This document shows, piece after piece, positions 56,331-64,000 of a DNA stretch of 64,000 nucleotides; within the stretch, counting starts at the first letter, position 1, and each line of letters starts with the position of its first letter. Position numbers and translations under genes: made by a program. Under the pieces are notes generated by a model, which saw only the letters and a program-made list of their open reading frames with translations, was not told the DNA's origin and made no database searches. This stretch comes from Skeletonema tropicum. Taxonomy: Eukaryota; Bacillariophyta; Thalassiosirophyceae; Thalassiosirales; Thalassiosiraceae. The stretch lies in the NCBI GenBank assembly GCA_037178625.1, contig CM074128.1, positions 124,001 to 188,000 on the forward strand, given 5' to 3'.

Positions 56331-58717
56331 GAGAAGTGCAGTTGAGAAACCTGCCTTATATTGTACACACTCCGCTACGGTTTAGAACTGTAACAATACT
56401 TTAACTCTCATATTTGATAGGTTTCTTTGCCGTGCATCAATTATTATCGAATAGTTGTGTATCTTGCAATTTATTTGCTCGTTTTGTCGATCTTCAGCAG
56501 TGCTACAATACTCTATCAAGTAATGCAGACGCAACGACTTCACTTCTGTGTGATTCTGCATGCAACATGTGTCTGTAGTATGTAAGTACGATGTTGTGTG
56601 AGCTGTTGTGCAATGTTTTGACTGTTGTATTCGATGCTATGGCTTCGGAAAGTGTCTAAAATATAAACAGAGTCGGACATGCATGATGCACTTATGGACA
56701 ATGATGCGGTAGTGAACATCTATCTACTCATACTACAGAAGTATATAAGTACAGTTTTAACGGAACAACAACTACTACTCTGTCTATCTCTATCTCTCAC
56801 TCTGCACTGGTAACATTCAATGCTGTCACTTCCTCGAAGTCGTTTGTAATCCAACGTGTACAGCATGACACACTCTCTATCTTGACATTCCTCGACCCCA
56901 GCAGATAGTCGTCTTGTCTTCCTACCATTACAAATCGAAGCAATGATGTTTGCGTTGCACCAATGAAACGATCTTCTTGAGTTGTTTCATCTTAACAAGA
57001 ATTATGCATGTTGTGCCCACTTTGTCGACTGTCAAAGTTCGTCATAAAGCACGACTCCAGCTCTCTGGAGAAGTGGCACATGATCTCAAGACCCTTCCAT
57101 CTGAGGATCATCCACCCCCAGCAGATTGTCGTCTTGTCTTTTAACCATTCCAAAAAATACAGCAATGAAGTGTATTACTGCTCTCACATCTTTGCAAGAA
57201 TATTGTATTTTCACAATTATTGTCGAGTGTCTAAATCCGCAATATGGCAGCGACACACACTCTCATTTCTTCTTCCTCCTCGATCTCAAGCGGATGGTTC
57301 TCTCGTTTTTTCCCCACCATTTCTGGAGTACAGCAATGATGTGTCTATTGTATATAGGTACCAATGAAAAGCTCTGCTTGAGCTCTCTCTCATTGTCACA
57401 AGAGAATGTAATAGATAATATACCTATATCATAGCCTTCATTGTATCAGAATATTCACTTCCAAATAAATAATAGGTACAGACAACTCTTTTGCTCTGTC
57501 GTCTCTTCTTCTTTCTATCATTCCAAATAAAGCAATTATGCACGTGTAGATTTACCAATGAAAAGATTTCCTTCAGGTCTTCTCATATGGAGTAGTCACT
57601 TCCAAATAATAATAATAGGCATATGGTTTCTCTGTCAAGTAGTAGTGGCAATTGTAAATTAAGCATCATGATATACCAGCAGCTCTCCATCAATTTGTAG
57701 CAAATTTCGACGTTTGTTTGTTGCATCAATTTTATTCAAACATTCCAACTATCTAGACGCATGTTGTGTACCCTCACAAACCTACGAGAATGCACTAATA
57801 AATATTCATTTGATCAAAACGTATTGTAGAGACAAATCTACATCTTCATTAGCTTTTTTTGGAAAGCTCTCTCCTCTCAAGCATATCAAACATTTTGGTA
57901 CATACATTATCAACGCTCATATGGGTATAGGTGTCGACATCCACAAAGTAATGATGAGGATGATGTTGAAAAGTCGAGATCTCATGAAGTGACTGGCTAT
58001 TTTGGGGAACCATCTCTTCGTCTTTGATGACATCATAATGTCGCCGTCTCATTTTGATACTGCGTTCTCCACTCTTGTTATGGTTTGATACTCCCGCACG
58101 CTCCGAGCCGGCAATGCCTACAACATAGCTTGTCAATATTGATGATTGGACGACTGGTTACGTTACAGCGCGCAGCCTCCTACAATACCTATACCTCCAC
58201 CGTTCGTCCAAACAGAAGTGGGAGCTGGCTGGCCGCGCGGGAGCTGGCTGGATGGGCTGGGATAACAACGGCTGGGATCTCGCCGCAAAATCCAGAATCC
58301 CAAACCCCAGAAAGTGGGACCAAAGAGACAACACAACGCACGTATCACACCTACTCCGTCCTAGTCCTAATTCAAACCTTTTCTCACCCATGGGAAAACG
58401 AAAACCCCATGTGCAACTCGAAAGAATGGTAGGAAATTTGAAATTCAAACGTGCCTTCGCCTCACGCCCATCCATTGCTTGCTTGCGTTGCGTTGGGGGG
58501 TTGCACCAAAGTCGTCTTTGAATTGAATGACGAGTTGTTGGAGTGTGCGCTTGATTGTACAATAGAGGCTGTAGGTTTTATAGTTGAGTTGTCGGTAGGT
58601 GCCTTATTCTATTCAACAGCAGCAGCGGGTGTCGTCAAGACACATCTTATACTATATAACAGATAGGAAATAATATAGATTGTGTGGTGGCACTTGAAAA
58701 AAAATTAACGGTCTACA
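56331..58717. other. Long intergenic stretch: Lhcf spacer 3, then unique sequence
   Basis: The first ~1.3 kb is a diverged third copy of the Lhcf spacer, including cttccaaata words near 57,450 and 57,600. It contains extra duplicated segments of its own (ccccagcagat(t/a)gtcgtcttgtctt at about 56,900 and 57,117). From about 57,650 to 58,717 the sequence is unique. Open frames on both strands around 58,085-58,560 overlap one another and have no recognised motif, so none is called. A ctggctgg-rich patch (58,220-58,260) is repetitive. The promoter of the acidic membrane protein gene lies at the end. Confidence 0.5.
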
Positions 58718-61352
58718 ATGAGTTTCAGCAGCAATGACGACCAACAGCAGCAGCAGCAGAGGGAGGAGGAGGTGACGAAGGAGATTGGGGCAAGCAATTA
58801 TCAGTTTCATATCCAGAAATCTTTTAGTGCCATTTTTGACAAGGGCAAGAAAGATGATGGTGACAATCAATAACGAAAATAACGACGACAACAATAATGA
58901 CGAGGGTGACAACAATGACGACGACAGTAAAGAAGAGATAGCCGAAATAGGCGACATCATAATCGCCGCGGAAGACTCCTCTTCCTCCTCCTCCTCCTCT
59001 GACGATGATTACGACGCTGAACACTCCTCCGAAAATGACAGTGGGATCAGCATCACCTCCTCCACACAATCGGCTGCTCAATTCGTATTAGATCGCAGTA
59101 GGCAGCTTCAACAGCTTCAGCAGCTATCATCTGATACGGATATTACTCCTGTGGCGGTGGGTTCACCGATTAGTCAATCTTCTGGATTGTTGGATAATCC
59201 AGATGATAGCGATAATGATAACGATAGCGATGAATCTGACAGGGCGGCAAGATCACAAGAAATTCAACAACGGATTGCCCAAGCGGAAATTATGCGCAGT
59301 TCGGTGATGGTGGAGGTGGAACGGGTTAAGGAATTATATGGTGATGATGATGATGAGGATGATGGTAAGAGGGTGGAAGATGCTGATGGAAACAGTGGTA
59401 ATGATGAGGTGAAAGATGTTATGGTAGAGGAAGAAAAGGTGGTGGAGGGTGAGAGTAGTGAAAAAGGTGATGAGAAGGTGGTGTCCACCACTGCACAGCA
59501 AGACGATGTCACACAGCCACAAGAACAGCAAGAGCAGCCACAGCAAGAGGAATGGGAGCCACGCAGCAGCAGGCAGCTTTTACCACCGCCAATCTTACTC
59601 TTGGGTGATGACTTGATCAATGCTGTCGCCACTACTGATGACAATGCCGATGAAGATAACATCAACTCTAATGAAGGTGAACAACAACAAGAGGTGGATA
59701 TAGTCGATCAAATCTTCAATGAAGCAGACACTGACGAAAATGATCCATTGTATGAGACGGAAATGTTATTTCGAGATTATCATGATCGACGAGGTACTTC
59801 TGCCGCCTCTGGTACAGCTACAGCTACAGCTGCAGCTGCTGCAGTAGCTACATCACCGTCAGCACTATCATCGTCTACAGCCACCAACTCACCAACTGCT
59901 GCAATCTCACCCGACAACAATAATGACAACTCGAGAGAAAATCAAGAAGATGCAGATGACTACACCGAAGGATCCATATGGACCGATGATCAAGAAGATT
60001 CATCCTCCATGTATTCGTCACCTAGTGAATATGGTAGTCCTGTGCATGGTAGTCCCATGTCTTCTTCGTTGAGTAGTACTGCTGCTGCTGCTGAGGGCGG
60101 CGGCGGCGGTGGTGTGAGTGGTGGATTGACTGCTGCTGTTACTACTCCATTGGCAATGAGAGGTGCAAATGAAGAAGACACGGAAGAAGAGGGAATGTAT
60201 GAAGATGAAATGTTACTTCCTGCCAGTACAGATGAGGTTTGGTCTTCACCAAGTAGAGGAGATGATGGTGGTGGTAGTTCGATGGAGAAGCAGAAGATGT
60301 CGTTGCAGATGAAGAGTGGTGCGAGTCTTTTGGTAGCTGATGACGACGATGACGATGATGACGATGTTGTTGAATTGGGTGATGTCGAGGGTGGATTACT
60401 GGCAGCTGCTACCTCAATTGATAGCTATTCTTCCGAAGAAAAACAGAGTGAAGAGCAAGAAGATGTCGACATTAAGGAGGCAAGAGCAAGAGACATCGGC
60501 AAGAAACATGCATCTTCCTATTTTGACGAGGAGAACAACGTCAATTCCATCTTGAATCCGGCTGGACCGAGACTAGCCTCACAGAAACGAGAACGAAGAA
60601 GCCTCGTCATTGTGATCGCTGCATTGATTGGAATATCTATTGTGGTTGCGGCTACGGTTGGTGGTGTGCTTGGATCTCGTAATCGTGGAAAAGATATTGA
60701 TGATGATGGTGGTCCAGGTGTCATTGAACCTCCGGTGATTCCTCCAATAACGTCATTTGCTCCATCGTCATCTCCTGTACCAACATCTTCTTCTCCAAGC
60801 ACCAGTAGTAGTAGTAGTAGTAGTAGCAGCAGTAGTGGAGTCGTACCTTCTCCTCTTCCAACATCAACGACGTACAATTCCACCTCACCAAGTCTCAGTC
60901 CAACAGCAACAACAACAACCGCAATATCAATATCACCAACTTCAAATCCATCCACAACGACTGCATCACCCACAATCTCAATCTGTCACAATGTCGACAT
61001 TATCATCAACTATGACAACTATCCCGAGGATATAAGTTGGACGATTGAACAACTCGAACCACCTCTACCGCTGAATGATACGATTGTCGATTTCAGTCCA
61101 AGGAATGATACGAATCAATCACGTACTGTGTGTTTGAATCGTGGATTGTACAATTTTACGATATTTGATGATTATGGCGATGGATTGTGTTGTGAGTGGG
61201 GTTTTGGGAATTATACCTTGGTGTATCAGGGTATTGAGCAGGAGGAGGAGAATGAGGAGGAGGAGGAGGTGATTGCAAGTGGAGCAGTGTTTAATGCGAG
61301 TGAATCGACTACGTTTTCTATTCCGTATGTTGCTACGGTATCGTTAATCTGA
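58718..61352 (+). CDS. Very acidic single-pass membrane protein with C-terminal GDGLCC domain
   Basis: Start proposed at acaATGAGTTTC (58,718). That frame (MSFSSNDDQQQQQQ...) runs into a stop at 58,868, but removing one base near 58,867 joins KKDDGDN to the 2.5-kb frame that continues NNENNDD. The long frame alone has only a TTG at its far left, so a +1 base error is the simplest reading. Domains: about 600 residues of Asp/Glu/Ser/Gln-rich cytoplasmic sequence; a membrane segment SLVIVIAALIGISIVVAATV near residue 628; a Ser/Thr/Pro stalk; and a C-terminal domain from ICHNVDIII with paired Cys, several N-glycosylation sequons (NDT, NQS, NFT, NYT, NAS) and the motif DDYGDGLCCEWGFGNYTL. This GDGxCC-type domain is common in diatom extracellular proteins, where its function is not established. 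Type II topology is inferred. Ligand unknown. Confidence 0.75.
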
Positions 61353-62029
61353 GTCTTGTATTGTGGAGAGGGTGAGATAGTTGTACTTAAATATGATTGC
61401 CCTCTGATGGTATAGATTCTAAAATGTATGGACTATTTGTTGTAGCATATTTGCCGTCACTGCAATTGATATGAGCTTGTTTCTCTGCACTTTCTATGCC
61501 ATGTGAAGGGCGTGCTTGTTTTTCTATAAAGTCTTGAACTTCTATGGTGCAAGTTCCTCCTTGCCCGCTCTGTAACACTGAGCGCTTATATTTGCACAGT
61601 GGGACCACTTATTGGCCACTTCCTTGAGACAAGAGTCCAACAACTTCTTGCTATATATTTTTCACCGCAAAATAATTTTCTTCGCAACAGCAACACCAAG
61701 CACAAGAAGAATTCTGATTAACCATCCATACTTATGATCTTCATTGAGGGAGAGACCTGACTTACTATCGATTGTTTTGAGAGTGACACATGGTCAACCC
61801 CATCAAGCTTCCAAGTCTTGTATTATAAGATATGGTCATGTGAAAACAATTCAGGCTAAATGATTTTAATTTGCATGTCTTGCAGATGAAGCAGAGCAGC
61901 GTAATAAGCAGTATCAGCAGATGCAACAATAGAAATAGACATGTAACTTATAATACTTTTCTTATCCTTGGCGTTCTTTACAACTCTACGACGATGGAAA
62001 GGCTTGAGAATGATTTGAACTTTGATCCT
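61353..62029. other. Intergenic region between convergent acidic-protein gene and KAP copy
   Basis: About 680 bp, AT-rich. Open frames are under 75 codons with no motif. It holds the 3' ends of two convergent genes. Nothing else recognised. Confidence 0.5.
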
Positions 62030-64000
62030 CTAAGGCTTGAGAATAATTTGAATGCTGTCGCAAAAAAGGTGATTCAAAGTTGAAAATGAGCCATCCATGA
62101 GTGCCATGTTAGTGAATGAAGGATGAATCACTGGTTCATTGTACTCCCCAATAAAAGAAAAGGATCGTAAGAGCCGCAAATCATTCTTCACTAGCTTCCA
62201 TTCTTCATCGTCCTCCCACTTTACCTTTCCAAATATCCCGTTACATGTTTCATCATAAATCATAGTCAAAGGACTGTTATCCACCTGCCCCTCCACCATT
62301 TCCCCCAGAGCTTTCTTAATGAAGTCTTTCAAGTTGCTACAGTCGGCATCGGCAGGCCTACTTGAGGTTTGCTCAATCTTAGCAAGAACCTTGCACATCT
62401 CTCGGCGCACGCTTCTGGAATTAGATGCACACAATGCCAGAATCAATACACTACGCATCTTTTATACTCACTTCATGTGGTGTGTCTACACCTGGCGTCT
62501 GATCTCGACGATACCATATAATCTTCATGAGCTTGAACACATTGACTAACCGTCTGCCATGAGCGTGGAGCTACACCAGATAAAATGCATGCGTTTCTGA
62601 GCGACTCAAGCTCTTTCCACGTGAACTTGAGCTCCTCAGTAGGGATCGCAACCGATGGTTCGTTTGATCCAGCTTGTGCTGTCTCTGACATCGGCGTCTC
62701 CTCAGGAACACCTTCATTCGTGTTATCATCATGACTTCCTGATTCGGCACTTGATGCCGATGATGACCCTTCTTGTGTCACACGAACATCATCGCCAGCA
62801 GAAACCTCACGACTGTCCTCCTCCTCCACATTCGTTTCCTCTGATGCCGGTGATGATCCTTCTTGTGTCACACGAACATCATCGCTAGAAGAAACCTCAC
62901 GACTGTCCTCCTCCTCCAAATTCATTTCCTCTTGAAGAACTTGGGAAACATTTTGACCAGAAACTTCATGACTGTCCTCATCCTCCGGATTCATCTGCGC
63001 TTGAAGATATGACTCCATGTATTCGGCACTTATTGGTGGCACGCGATATGGCAGCTGAACTATCTTCTCGATGTAGTCCAAGCCGGATGGGTGCCGTTCT
63101 GGATGGAGGATATTTTTGTATTGATCCTCCAAACAAAGCGTTACATACTGAGCATCGATTGCCAGGACAACCACGAACAGCTTCGTTTTCACAAGCAATT
63201 GCACGGCCTCAAGAGTTTCTACCACTTTCTTTGGCGGGCAACGGTCGAGGTCATCAATGAATAGCACAATGCGAGGATCACCCCGCGGAAAGCTGTCTCA
63301 ACTTCCTCATTATCATCTCTTCTCAACAATGCATCTGATAAGTGTTGGAGATCTTTCTGTGCCTGGTGCACTACCCCTAGATGTTCCTCGTAGTTGCTCG
63401 AACCAAGTCTGTCTTCAACTACCTTGCTCAGTGAATCACCCTTCCTGAGCCAGACACGGTCTTCAAGAGAGTTGATCTCGGCATTCAAGTCCCGTATAGT
63501 ACCTCGCTGGTTCTCCTCGTCGTTAGTATCACTGCGAAGCTGTGCTTCATTTGCTGCCTTCAATGCTGATTGAACTTGCTCTTTATCAAGATGCATCTCG
63601 CTTGCAACTTTGGCAATCTCTGCTTGGGCAGATGTCAATTTTGCTCTCGCATCATTGTAAATGGCATAGAATCCAGAAACTACGGGCCCAATGGCAGTAA
63701 CAATTGCGTCATATCTGCCAAGAAAGTATGGGATTGTTAGAGCAAGAATTAGTGAAGACAGAAACACTACAAACCAAAGCGGCGACAGTCTTCCTGCCCT
63801 CAAGATGGCCCAGCATTTCTTGGCCTGCCCGAACATCCCCTTACATTGCTTCATACTGTTCATTGCATCGTCAACGGTCTGAGGAACTGGATCATCAGGA
63901 TTATCTTTGACGTATTGCTCGTAGGCATCTTTGAGGAGCTTCTTGATTTCTGGTAGAAATGTGGTATTGAAATCTGCAGTGACATCGTCCCACGCAAGCT
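62030..64000 (-). pseudogene. Second KAP P-loop NTPase copy, inverted, frame-broken, cut by window edge
   Basis: Close paralogue of the 45.5-48.8 kb gene, matching it from about its residue 347 onward; the ankyrin and Walker A part lies beyond the window. Visible: the two membrane segments after LSPLW (about 63,690-63,790), the coiled coil, Walker B FIDDLDRCPP near 63,250, an acidic region expanded by a repeated unit (VEEEDSREVS, SDDVRVTQEGSS, twice), and the C-terminal domain (REMCKVLAKIEQ, NSPLTMIYDETCNGIF). The frame breaks near 63,290 just before Walker B, near 62,553 (extra base in catggcagacgg) and near 62,455 (in-frame TAG in gatgcgtag). The C-terminus continues about 30 residues beyond the point where the other copy ends. 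Either a pseudogene or error-affected; the preserved membrane and Walker B sequence argues for recent activity. Confidence 0.7.

Noticed and set aside
58085..58562. Overlapping open frames of 89-134 codons on both strands
   Set aside because: They are mutually overlapping and compositionally odd (Pro/Trp/Arg-rich), with no motif or splice support. The GC-rich ctggctgg repeat keeps several phases open by chance.

Overview
The window looks like nuclear DNA of a photosynthetic stramenopile, most likely a centric diatom. The support is a cluster of fucoxanthin-chlorophyll a/c binding protein (FCP/Lhcf) genes with diatom plastid presequences (A-A-A/FAP cleavage motif), PTxxPT-type secreted linkers, short GT-AG introns (119-201 bp), intron-poor genes and long Ser/Asp/Glu/Asn-rich proteins. 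No ribosomal RNA, tRNA, CRISPR array or prokaryotic operon was recognised.

Positions 1 to about 38,540 are one head-to-tail array of a 5.3-5.4 kb unit. Seven units are present (phased at 1, 5372, 10734, 16057, 21441, 26819, 32198), and the array continues beyond the left edge. Each unit holds one intronless gene for an unrecognised, probably nuclear protein of 568-572 residues with a textbook IQ (calmodulin-binding) motif, three basic clusters and long acidic Ser-rich tracts. Five copies are open (units 1, 2, 4, 5, 6) and two are frameshifted (units 3, 7). The spacer of each unit carries a TGACGTCA element upstream of the gene, a 26-bp telomere-like palindrome downstream of it, and two copies of a ~190-bp satellite. 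In the last unit the satellite has grown to seven copies and the palindrome is destroyed.

Positions 38.5-64 kb are ordinary gene territory: a SEL1L/Hrd3-type ERAD receptor subunit (39.4-43.3 kb, +); a Trp/Asn/Gly/Ser-rich, cysteine-flanked protein, possibly of the cell wall (43.5-45.1 kb, -); an ankyrin plus KAP P-loop NTPase membrane protein resembling Kidins220/ARMS in layout (45.5-48.8 kb, +); a two-exon FCP gene (49.8-50.7 kb, -) divergent from three tandem Lhcf copies (51.1, 53.1, 55.7 kb, +) set in duplicated spacers; a 400-bp foldback element (55.0-55.4 kb); a highly acidic single-pass membrane protein with a GDGLCC-type extracellular domain (58.7-61.4 kb, +); and a broken, inverted second copy of the KAP NTPase running off the right edge (62.0-64.0 kb, -).

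The genes do not form one pathway. Local logic is tandem and inverted duplication: the IQ array, the Lhcf cluster and the KAP pair. Many genes are interrupted by single extra bases (at least 16 inferred +1 events in the right half). This bias suggests residual long-read sequencing error rather than mass pseudogenisation, so broken calls, especially in multi-copy genes, should be read with that in mind.
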